DNA from: Lithodes maja
Taxonomy: Eukaryota > Arthropoda > Malacostraca > Decapoda > Lithodidae
Length of the DNA stretch: 64,000 nucleotides
Direction of reading: 5' to 3'
Assembly: GCA_037953745.1 (NCBI GenBank)
Contig: JBAKBP010001608.1
Span: 124,001 to 188,000, forward strand
A model generated the notes under the pieces. That model saw only the letters and a program-made list of their open reading frames with translations, ran no database searches and was not told where the DNA came from. How positions within the stretch are numbered: position 1 is the first letter of the stretch; each line of letters opens with the position of its first letter. Positions 52,603 to 62,582 of the stretch are shown here, piece by piece. The translations under genes and the position numbers were made by a program.

Positions 52603-53163
52603 GAGGCACAAAGAAAATCAGTAAGAGAGGCCAAGCAAATGAAACAGGAGTTCCAGCGACTCTTTATCACATGCCTATAACCTCACCTGGGTCTAGCCCT
52701 GATCGATTGGTGCCTACAATCTCCCCACTGCAGATATTACCTGAAAAGATGGTGCTATTTTGGGCAAAACGGTGATATTGGAGGAAAATGTAGATTTGCC
52801 CACCCACAAATTTGCAACAGACTGATAAGTGATGGAAAATGCAGATTTGGTGAAAAATGCAGATATCACCACCCAACCATCTGCAAGTCGTCACTTAAAG
52901 AAAAGACCTGCTATGATACTAACTGCCACGATTTTCATATTAGAGGTACATGGGGGTATGCAAGAAACATCACAAATGGTACTGGCAACCCAAAAAACTC
53001 TCCAGCTTCGAGAGGACAAGACAGAGGAAGAAGGCAAGGAGAGAACTGGCAGATGGAGATGAGGAGATTGACGGAGATGGAAGAGCACATAGAACACCTA
53101 GAGCACCTCCTGGCCACCCAAGAGTGGCGAGTAGCCTACCTCCCGAAGACTATTAGAAACACA
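52603..53163 (+). pseudogene. LINE D ORF1: CCCH zinc fingers and coiled coil
   Basis: One frame from NEAQRKSVREAK to the stop, broken by a TAA at about 52681. Three finger units: a degenerate first one (WCYFGQNGDIGGKCRFAH), then ICNRLISDGKCRFGEKCRYHH (C-x8-C-x5-C-x3-H) and ICKSSLKEKTCYDTNCHDFH (C-x8-C-x4-C-x3-H). After a basic linker, an acidic/leucine stretch (MEEHIEHLEHLLATQEW) could form a coiled coil for oligomerising. CCCH fingers bind RNA, fitting an ORF1 role in coating element RNA; that role is inferred. Confidence 0.7.
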
Positions 53164-53169
53164 TAGTTC

Positions 53170-56165
53170 TCCAAACAATCTCTCCCCACTCTTGTTTGCA
53201 AATATCCAAGGCCTAAAAAAACAGAACCACAAACAAAGTACCATTTATTAGGGGCCTGCTAGAAGAAGGAAACGCTATATTTGCGGCCCTCACAGAAATT
53301 CACATTAAAGAACAAGAGGATAGTGAAGTATGGCTTCCTGGTTATAACCTACACAGGGCGGACAGAACGCATAGAACACGTGGAGGTGTAGCCTTGTACA
53401 TCCACGACTCACTGATATGTACTGAATTCCTAAATAACAGTAATGAAGTGGTGGAAATACTGGGAGTTAAAATAGAATCCATAAATTTAGCAGTTATTGT
53501 AACATACAGGCCTCCGGACTCATCCCTAGAAGAATTCAAAACCCAGCTCAACAAAATAAAAGCAGAAGTGGAAGCACTGGGGAACCCAACACCAAATATT
53601 ATGTGGCTAGGAGACTTTATCCTACCAAACATTAAATGGAGATAAGTAGAAAACCAAGTAGTGGCAAATAACACCATGGAAGCAAATACGAGAGAGCTTT
53701 TTAAACTTTGCGACTTTTTTAGTCTTACTCAGCATATTGCCGAACCCACACGGAAAAACAATATCGTAGACCTTGTCTTCAATAACAATGACTATCTAGT
53801 ACACAGCATAAACATTTCGGACACAACATACTCAGATCATAAATTAATCGAGATCAAAACAACCTTAGCAAGTGTTCAGACAACCTCAGAATCGAGACCA
53901 AGAACCGGCCCTTTCAGTAAATTTAACTTCAATAACAAAAATATTAGGTGAGAAGAGGTAAATCAAGAAATGGAGGAAATAGACTGGGAAGATTTAATGA
54001 ATAACCTGACACCTGCAGAATGTGTTGTCCTAATAACAGAAACCATGACCCAAATCTGTAGCCACCACATACCTGAAAGACAAACAAGACGAAGAAGCAA
54101 ACGAGATCGGGAAAGGAGCTGTACAGAAGAAGAAAATTACTCACACAACGACGCACACATCAATATCTACAGGATAGGCAAAAGGCCAAAATAGATAGAG
54201 AAATTGTGGAAATTGAACGCAGGCTAAGAATATCATATGAACTACAACATATGGAAGAGGAGAGGAAAGCTATTGCAGGTATAAAGGAAAATTCCAAGTA
54301 CTTTTTTTCATATGCCAAATTAAAGGCTAAATCAGCATCAAACATCGGCCCACTAAGCAAAGCGGATGGGTCATTCACAGGGGACAAAAAGGAAATGAGC
54401 GAACTCTTACGCCAGCAGTATGAAATGGCCTTCAGTGAGCCTGATGAAACAAAAGCCATCAGAGACCAAAATATTTGTTCATGGAAACCTCCCCCACGGA
54501 AGCTCCCCAGATGCTGGATATTGATTTCGGTCCAAAAGACATAGAAGAGACCATTTCCAACATGCCATCCCACTCGGCACCAGGCCCGGACTCATGGAAT
54601 TCGATCCTAATGAAGAAATGTAAGGAAAACCTCTCAAAACCCCTGGCTATAATGTGGAGAAGGAGTCTAGACACTGGTGAAATACCAGATAGCTTAACAA
54701 ATGCAATAATTGCCCCACTGCATAAAGGAGGGAGTAAAGCACTACCAAAAAAAAACCGCCCGGTAGCTCTAACCTCCCGCAGCATTAAAGTCTTTGAGCG
54801 AGTCCTGCGAAGCAAAATCCCAACATTCATGGAGGCACATGAACTACACGACACTGGTCAACATGGGTTCAGAGCGGGAAGATCATGTCTCTCACAACTT
54901 TTGGAACATTATGACAAAATTCTTAAAGCGCTAGAAGAAAAGAAAAACGTTGATGTCATCTACACCGATTTTGCTAAGGCATTTGATAAATGTGACCATG
55001 GTATAATAGCCCACAAACTAAAAGCAAAAGGTATAACGGGGAAAATCGGACGGTGGATATACAATTTCCTCGTAAACCGGAAACAATCAGTAGCAGTAAA
55101 CCAAGTCACATCTGAGCCTTCGGATGTAAAAAGCTCAGTGCCCCAAGGAACAGTGCTAGCGCCCCTTCTGTTCCTCATTCTAATTTGCGACATAGATACC
55201 AACACAAGTCACAGTACGGTGTCGTCTTTTGCGGATGACACAAAACTAAGCAAGATAGTAAGAGGATATGGGCCAGCTACAGGAAGACATAATTGTAGTG
55301 TTCCAGTGGACCAGGGAAAACTACATGCAATTCAATGAAGAAAAATTCCAATTAATAAGGTACGGAGATAATAATGTCGTTAAAGAGAACACAAACTATC
55401 TAACAAAATCTAACCACATAATAGAACGGAAAGACAGTGTGAAAGACCTTGGGGTGTTAATGTCTGAAAATATGGGTTTCAAAGAACATAACCAGGTCAA
55501 AGTTGCGGCTGCGAAATGTTTAACGGGTTGAATTCTGCGTACATTTAAAACACGCGGTGAATTACCTATGATAACGCTCTTCAAATCTCTAGTGCTACCG
55601 CGGCTTGAATACTGTAGCGTATTAACATCCCCATACAAAGCATGTGAAATAAATGACTTAGAGAGTGTACAAAGAAATTTCACTTCGCATATAAGTTCGG
55701 CAAAACAGCTACACTATTGGGATCGTTTAAGAGCACTGAACCTATACTCGCTGGAACGTAGAAGAGAACGTTACCTAATAATATACATGTGGAAAATCGC
55801 AGAGGGTTTAGTACCAAACCTACATACTCAGATAGTCATGAAATTCAGTGATAGGCGAGGCTGGGAATGCAATATCCCCCGGATGAATAACAGGGGTGCT
55901 ATGGGCTCTCTGTGAGAGGACTGGTTATCACACAGAGGCCCACTTCTCTTCAACAAACTCCCACGGCGAGTAAGAGACATGAGGGGCGTCTCTTTAGACA
56001 ACTTCAAGAGAACCCTCGATGTCGAACTGCAAAAAGTGCCAGACGAGCCCATCTTCGCAAGGGAGCGGGCTGTCTCTTCAAACAGTCTGCTGCACCAAAA
56101 CACAACCCACAACGAGGGGCAACACGCTCCTCGGTGCTGCTAGGAGAGTGGCGAACACAACCTTA
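53170..56165 (+). pseudogene. LINE D ORF2: endonuclease-reverse transcriptase
   Basis: Endonuclease: ANIQGLK, then one base shifted FAALTEIHI (catalytic E), IVTYRPPDSS, MWLGDFILPNIKWR with a stop, TTYSDHKLIEI. RT: SAPGPDSWNS, ALTSRSIKVFERV, QHGFRAGRSCLSQLL, VIYTDFAKAFDKCDHG, SVPQGTVLAPLLF and FADDTKLSKIV, all in the frame 54475-55338. It then shifts through NYLTKSNHIIERKDSVKDLGV and a C-terminal region to LLGEWRTQP. At least five frame breaks; catalytic RT residues are still readable. Confidence 0.75.
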
Positions 56166-56180
56166 GGTAGGTAGGTAATG

Positions 56181-56553
56181 TTCAGTCACCTCCCCCTCTG
56201 TAATGTAAGTCTCTCACCTGGTAGTATTCAGTCCCCTCCCCCTCTGTAATGTTGTAAGTCTCTCACCTGGTAGTGTTCAATTCCCTCCCCCTCTGTAATG
56301 TAAGTCTCTCACCTGGTAGTGTTCAGCCCCCTCCCCTCTGTAATGTTGTAAGTATCTCACCTGGTAGTGTTCAGTCCCCTCCCCCTCTGTAATATTGTAA
56401 GTATCTCACCTGGTAGTGTTCAGTTCCCTCCCCCTCTGTAATGTAAGTCTCTCACCTGGTAGTGTTCAGTCTCCTCCTCCTCTGTAATGTTGTAAGTCTC
56501 TCACCTGTTAGTGTTCAGTCCCCTCCCCCTCTGTAATGTTGTAAGTGTCTCAC
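56181..56553 (-). repeat. Tandem array of a collagen exon-intron boundary, eight copies
   Basis: Units of alternately 46 and 49 bases. On the minus strand each reads ACTGAACACTACCAG/GTGAGAGACTTAC...ACATTACAG, a copy of the last 30 or so bases of exon 1 with its donor. Units differ by a few bases. Confidence 0.9.
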
Positions 56554-56668
56554 CTCATAGTGTTCAGTTCCCTCCAGATCTGTAATGTCTATGTCAGCCC
56601 GGGGGTCCGATCCTTGCCGCCTACCAGCATCCAGGCCACCACGACCTCGGCCCCTGTTGTTGCCATTC
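56554..56668 (-). CDS. Collagen chain, first visible exon: acidic linker
   Basis: 115 bp, phase 2 to 0. Only one of three frames is open: NGNNRGRGRGGLDAGRRQG, then SDPRADIDITDLEGTEHYE. Acceptor TTTTTCAGCAG and a strong donor GAG/GTGAGA. Ending in phase 0 it joins exon 2 (ETNSVSQNRP) in frame across 21.7 kb. The content, basic then acidic without helix, suits an N-terminal non-collagenous linker. Membership of the gene rests on strand, phase and orientation, not on helix sequence, so it is less certain than the helical exons. CAG before GAATGG could also be exonic. Confidence 0.6.
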
Positions 56669-56829
56669 CTGCTGAAAAATTAATTATATTAGGTACAGGA
56701 ACTGTCTCCCTCAAAACAATTTTTCCTTCACCCTATGCCTTTGACATCTTTAACAACGACCCTTGAATGTGGGGACTGTTTCCGGGCAACGACTCCTTAA
56801 AATTCTATGGACCACTACCTTTTACTCTT
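56669..56829. other. Collagen intron 5' of exon 1
   Basis: Short unique stretch; a possible LINE A-like tail relic around 56715-56770. No gene. Confidence 0.35.
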
Positions 56830-57350
56830 AGTATTAGGCGGGTGCCCAACCCCGAAAGGGGTTGAAATAGGGGAGCTATCCCCCCCCGCCAAAGGCGGCT
56901 TTCTAGGGCCTTTCCTAGCTGATGCTGAGAGGATTGGGTTCTAGTCATGTGGTGATGGGCTGGTCTATCAGAGTGAGAGCTGAGCAATCTCTGCCATACC
57001 CATAGCTTACTCTGACTGTTCCTTTAACTTATATATTTTCTAGATCTCAAGTGACGGCGTCTCTTCCGTGGATTGACCTCCCAATCTACCAAGATTGGAA
57101 GCCAAAGCGTCACATTTTTCCCTTGCCCCTCAACTTTCTCTTCATAATTGCTGAGGGGCACAGGGCCCTGGGTGGGGCTTTGGTTTCCCGGGCGTTTCCG
57201 CACCCTCCTCAGCTCCCCGCCATGGAGTGGCTTCGGTCACCCAGGCTTTATTGTGGTCGGCGGGGAGGGTTCTGTGGGGGCACTCGGTTATGGCCTTGGA
57301 ATTGCTCGGGGCCTTGGGGCTGTTCGGCCAGGCAGCTTGGGGAACAACAA
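56830..57350 (+). other. LINE A 5' leader
   Basis: GC-rich, with two short hairpins (CCCCGAAAGGGG near 56852 and CCGCCAAAGGCGG near 56887) and an AAC repeat at the end. No ORF1 was recognised in it; an internal promoter may lie here. Confidence 0.45.
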
Positions 57351-57359
57351 CAACAACAA

Positions 57360-58998
57360 CTCTTAGTATTAACTTTTGCAACATTCGTGGCCTTTCTTCT
57401 AGCTTCCACTCTCTGAAACACCACCTCTCCTCTGACAACCCTGATCTTTTCTTTCTCACCGAAATTCAGGTGTCTCGGACTAATGACAGCAAATCCTTCT
57501 CGATATCCTCCTACTATCTCTATCCTCAGTTTCAAGCCAAAGGTGGATGTTGCGCATATGTGCGCAACAATCTCGCTTTCTCTCGTATTCCCAACTTTGA
57601 CTCTTCTGAATTCTTAACTCTCTGGCTAAAGCTTTCTTGTCACTCTCAAACGAGATATTTCTGCAATGTTTATCACTCCCCTAATTCTACTGAATATCCA
57701 AAATTCTTTGACTATCTAACCTCTAAAGTTCAACACATTCTATCTATCTCTCCTTTTGCAGAAATCTCCATCCTAAGATATTTCAATGTTCACCACTGCC
57801 AATGGCTCTCCTCTTTTTCCACTGACCAACCTGGTGAACAAGCCTACATCCTTTCTATTCTAAATGACCTAGAGCAGTTAGCCCAGCAACCCACCCGTAT
57901 CCCGGATCACTTCGGAGATCGGCCCAACATGCTTGACTTATTTCTAACTTTTAACCCTTCTGCAAATACTGTAAATCTTTTCTCTCCTTTGGGCTCCTTC
58001 GACCATAAACTTATCTCTGTCACCTGTCCTATCTCTCCGGTGGTACGGCCACCCGATCCTCCCAGCCGGCGGCGCTTGTGGCACTTTGGCGCTGCCGACT
58101 GGGAGGCTCTTCTTTGATTTCCCATGGAATGACTTTTGCTTCTGTGGCCAGGGACCCTCGGAGAGTGCTGAACGCATTACTGAGGTAATCCTTTCGGGCA
58201 TGGAAGTGTACATTTCATTTTCTTTCTCTCAGTCTACTGCAAAAAAATCTTGGTTTACTCACGCTTGCTCTACTGCTGTCCACAATAAGGAGGAAGCATT
58301 CAAACGGTGCCGTTGCCTTCAAACTAAAGAATCTCATACTTCCTATGTTTCTGCCCGGAATCAAGCCAATTCTGTTCTTCGACTCGCCAAACATTCTTTC
58401 ATCAAATGCACTGAACAATCTAACTCTAGCTCTTCCCAAGCCTTCTGGCATCTAACCAAAAACGTCTCCAACATTATTTCTTCTTCGTCTTTCCCTCCTC
58501 TTTTCCTCTCTGATGGCACTACCGTCACTTCTTCCTCTGACAAAACTGAACTCTTCGCTAATCCTTTCGCTAAAAACTCCACTTTGGATGATTCCGGTGC
58601 TATTCCTCCCTCTCGACCCCCCTCTCTCTTACTTATGCCTAACATCATAATCTCTTCCAAGGATGTACTTTCCACCCTCTCTGGGCTTAATACTAAGAAG
58701 GCGTACGGACCTGACGGTGTTCCTCCTGTTGTACTCAAGAACTGTGCTTCTGTGGTGACTCCCTGCCTAGGCCAACTCTTTCGTCTCTGTCATTCCTCTA
58801 ACGTCTTCCCTTCTTGCTAGAAGTTTGTTCTCATTCAACTTGTCCCAAAGATGAGTGACCCCTCTCAACCCTCCAACGATTGTCCAATTGCTTCCATCTC
58901 TTGTATCTCTAAAGATTTTTAAACTATTCTTGCTTCCAATTTTCCTAAGCATTTCTCTTCTCATAATCTACTCTCAGATCCCAGTATGGCTTCCTTAA
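57360..58998 (+). pseudogene. LINE A5 endonuclease and RT N-terminal part
   Basis: SINFCNIRGLSSSFHSLKHH, LFFLTEIQV (catalytic E), AKGGCCAYVRNNL, EISILRYFNVHHCQW, where the usual GDFN is RYFN (Asp lost), and FDHKLISV. A small deletion shifts the frame near 58110, then WFTHACSTAVHNKEEAFK to KKAYGPDGVPPVVLKN. A premature stop follows NVFPSC. Ends at the MITE. Confidence 0.75.
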
Positions 58999-59302
58999 CA
59001 CGTTCAGTACCAGCGACGGCAGAGAGCCGTCAGTAGATAAATCACTCCCCAGTCCCAGCGACAGCAGAGAGCCGTCAGTAATATACGATCCTTGAAACTG
59101 CCAGTATCAGGCAGTGCCTGGTACTACGACGTTTGAGCACTGCTCTAGAGTTGGCAACACTTCTCAGCTTATATTCAAGCCTCTACAGGATGGGAGAGGC
59201 AGTATTCCTCCATCTTTTGAGGTTGGAGATTGTTATATCTTGCCACATTGCTTGGGACTTGGGGAATTTTATGGTAGCACCCTATGGTACAGTAGGGGTT
59301 AA
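58999..59302. mobile_element. piggyBac-like TTAA MITE in LINE A5, same site as in A1
   Basis: TTAA at 58995-58998 and 59299-59302. Ends TTAACACGTTCAGTACCAGC and, inverted, TTAACCCCTACTGTACCATA. Unrelated in sequence to the MITE at 7472-7913, yet in the same codon context. Inside, a CCAGCGACRGCAGAGAGCCG block occurs twice. Confidence 0.75.
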
Positions 59303-60360
59303 GGGTCGTTCTACTGGTGATCTTCTTTCATATCTTACTAACTCTTGATCATCCTCCTTTCGAGACTTCGGTGAGACCTTTTCTATTGCGCTAGACATAT
59401 TGAAGGCCTTCGATAGAGTCTGGCACAAATCTTTAATTTCTAAGCTACCCTTCTTCGATTTCTATCCCTCCATCTGTGCCTTTGTCTCCAATTTCCTTTC
59501 TGGGCGTTCCATAGCTGCGGTTGTGGAGGGCCATCGCTCACTTCCTCATCATCCTATCAACTCCGGTGTTACTCAGGGCTATGTCCTATCTCCCATTCTC
59601 TTTCTAATTTTCATAAATGATCTTCTCAACTGTACCTCCAGTCCCATCTATACTTTACAATATTCAATTAGTTTTCCAGAACGCTCCAGCAAGCAAACCC
59701 TCATAAACAAACGTAATGAAGCCATAGAAAACTTATTTTCTGATCTAACTACTATTTCAAATTGGGGCTGAGAAATCCTTGTTGCCTTTAATACTTCTAA
59801 AACCCAATTTCTCCATCTTACTAATTGTTGGGAACTCCCAGAGAACTATTCCTTATACTGTATATCAACAATACAAAAATCAATCCTTCATCTTCTCTTA
59901 ATAATCTCGGTGTCTCTTTTTCTTCTGCTTTCTCTTGGAAGGACCATATTACCAGTCTTGTTAAGGCAGCCTCCCAGAAGCTGGGTGTGCTCAACTGCCT
60001 CAAAGGGTTCTTTACCCCTGCACTGCTTTTTGCTCTGTACAGGGCCACAGTGCATTCTTGTATTGAGTATTGTTCACATGTGTGGGGAGGATCCTCTCAC
60101 ACTGCACTCCAAGACAGTAGAAAGGAAAGTATTTTGAAAAATTAACTCCCGTCCACTCACCAACTCTCCGCAATCTCTATCTCTCTTCGCTGCAATGTTG
60201 CATCTCTCTTGCTATTCTATCACTACTACAATAATCAGTGTTCCTCAGAGCTCTATCAGTGTATACCACCTCCTCTATGTGAATCCATCTTTCCCTCTTC
60301 CTATGACTGAAATTGCTTCAAACTCCGTGTGTCCAGGCATTTTGGCTCGAATATTTCTTG
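59303..60360 (+). pseudogene. LINE A5 reverse transcriptase remainder
   Basis: GRSTGDLLSYLTNS then a stop; KAFDRVWHKSLISKLPFF, GVTQGYVLSPILF (the usual Pro and Ser changed), and the YADD segment deleted between SSPIYTL and QYSISFPE. The thumb and C-terminal tract are broken by stops. The catalytic site is lost. Confidence 0.75.
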
Positions 60361-60451
60361 AGTTTGGCCCTGTCATTCTTTCACCACTGGGGGAGGCACT
60401 CGTCAAAGGCAGTTTTGCCTTTTGTCTCCCTCATCCCCATAGAAAAAACAT

Positions 60452-60456
<5 letters not shown>

Positions 60457-60485
<29 letters not shown>

Positions 60486-60493
60486 CTGTATAT
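60457..60493. repeat. AT microsatellite at LINE A5 tail
   Basis: (AT)n ending CTGTATAT; LTR element 3 begins immediately after. Confidence 0.9.
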
Positions 60494-62312
60494 TGTGACG
60501 CACCCAGTGCGTGGCAACTTAACCTGATTGTACTCCTTGGTACTCCACTGTACCGCCACGGTGCGGTACCGTTTTACCGCTGTACCGTGCTGGCTGCTTA
60601 TATTGAGTGTGACAACGTATAACTATGTTCTTTGTATCTCTGCAAAGGTCTCGTCATGTGCTAACCAGTGGTGGGTTTTGTTTTAAGCCATGTCGAGACC
60701 TTCCATTTAATATGTAGTATCAATAGAGAAGTTGATAGATAAGACAATAGGAATTCAGAGAGAGAGAGTGAGTTAGACTTCAGAGCGAGAGGGTAGCAAT
60801 GCGCCACGCTGCCGGGGGGGTGGTTGCCAGACGTATGGACCGGTTGGCAGCCCTGCGCTTATAGCTAGGTGCGACAGGGTTGGTAGTACATTGCCGCCTG
60901 CCTATGCTGCCTGGGCTGCCCATGTTGTCGTACAGCACATTGCCTGGAGGCTCGCTGTGTGCTCTATGACCAGGTTGCCTAGAACCTTTGAGATTCTAAC
61001 ATCCCTTGCCCTCTCTCCCAATTTCTCACGGTTGCACTCTTTCTCTCTGACGACATTACTCTCATTTCATTCTTCTCTCTATTTAAATGCATACCCTTCC
61101 CTTGAGGTCCTAAAGGAGTTTCAGCACTCACCTCTCGTATTACTCTTAGGACAAGCATATATTTACATGTATTAGATTTAAGGGGTTAATGTGAACAGCG
61201 ATCTTCTTGATGAGGATAGTTGGTGAACGTTCTACATGTTCACGAGTTATATGCCCAGCTCATCATCCAATTTGTGACTAGACTAGTGCCAGGTGTAAGA
61301 GCCCGACCATGCCCAGGAGTTGTCTGTAGAGGGGCGAGGACTTAGCCTTGATTTGCCTACCGAGCCAGGAGCGAGTGCAGTACCAGAGACTACAGCTCGC
61401 TCGTAGTGCCGGTATAGTAGAGTAACGTAATTTATCTGTCCTTGTGTTCTCTGCAGTCTTTTCCTGGGTTCTCGCTTTCGGTGCTGGGACTCGTTGTTCC
61501 TGTGACTTGGCCTGCTAGCTAGAACACATGGGGATGATGAGTGGGTGATATCTTTATTTTACTATGCATTGCAGCTCTCTTTAAGTTTATGTATATTACA
61601 CTTTACAATACATATTACTCACACACAAGACAACACTATTAATACTTTCATGTATCAATTAACTGCATTGTCGTTTTGCTGCTGTGTCCGGAGTTCTGTT
61701 GCGTAGGGCGCATACGGACTCAGAGGGGAGACAGAGTGAGAGAAGCGAAGTAGCCTATGCGGTAGTAGGCTACCGGCGCAGTACTGTTGCCTGCAACCTT
61801 TTAGTTATTCCAAGTATAGATTCATTATTATAATAAGTGACTACTATTTATGTTCCTTCCATGTGTATTATTAGGTATCTACTGGATCATGAACATCTTG
61901 TATGCTACATGCTAGTGCATGTTAGTAGGGGACAGTTATTCTAGTGCACGCGCTTTCAAGTAGGCGTGTACATTTGTCATTTAGCATTTCACTGTCATAC
62001 CTTTAGCCTGCTTCTATTCTACATTATTAGAGGCTTAATATTAACGTAGTTTCTTGAGTATTGCATTTCTTTAGTAATAACGTAACCTATAAATGTCTGA
62101 GGGAGTTTAGCCTCATAGCCTACCCCTGTTGTACACTTTCGCCGAGTTAAGGTACCTCGTTACCATAGACGATAACTCTGTAGGGCGTTGGTGCTTTTGT
62201 TGTCTGGAGCATATAGTATTTGGGACTGGAATCGAGCGTGTCGTTGTCACATAAGCCATTTCTGTCCTACGATCAAGAATCCCGAATATGTATTGCCGAT
62301 CCAGCCGTAACA
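60494..62312 (+). repeat. 5' LTR of family 3 (1819 bp)
   Basis: TGTGACGCACCCAG to CCAGCCGTAACA. It shares only the ends and short blocks with families 1 and 2. I could not find the leader hairpin of the other families in it. Confidence 0.8.
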
Positions 62313-62315
62313 AAA

Positions 62316-62332
62316 TGGCGACCTTGCACAAG
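62316..62332 (+). other. Primer binding site, family 3
   Basis: TGGCGACCTTGCACAAG, three bases after the LTR. Confidence 0.6.
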
Positions 62333-62582
62333 ATTCAGTAGTATCCTATCACATGTTTTTTGGAGAACTATTCTATGCTACCTAGTAGAGCTGGCTAGAA
62401 TTTTCTTGCATATTGGAGGAATTTTTATTGTGTCATTATTGTATTGGTGGACTTGCAGATTGTTTCGTTGGGGGTGTCTAGAGTAGAGTCATTCAAGCAT
62501 CTTTAACATTTTGTGAGTCGAGACTGCAATTAGTAATAAGCACTTCTTTTTTTTTATGAACAGCAATTGTATAACCAGCACT

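Larger units (their letters stand above)
52560..56166 (+). mobile_element. LINE family D with CCCH zinc-finger ORF1 (decayed)
   Basis: Two-ORF LINE: a zinc-finger ORF1 at 52603-53163 and EN-RT ORF2 at 53170-56165, ending in a TAGGTAGG microsatellite tail. CR1/Daphne-like by overall layout, but clade uncertain. The tail abuts the tandem array next to collagen exon 1. Confidence 0.75.
56830..60475 (+). mobile_element. LINE family A, copy A5, near full length
   Basis: Has the 5' region (56830-57350) absent from other copies, endonuclease, RT split by a TTAA MITE, and the GCCTTTTGTCTCCCTC tail with AT repeat. The last base lies just before LTR element 3. Several stops and shifts. Confidence 0.8.

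Noticed and set aside
60600..61175. ORF of 94 codons in the family 3 LTR
   Set aside because: Lies wholly in the LTR, has no domain and is absent from related LTRs.
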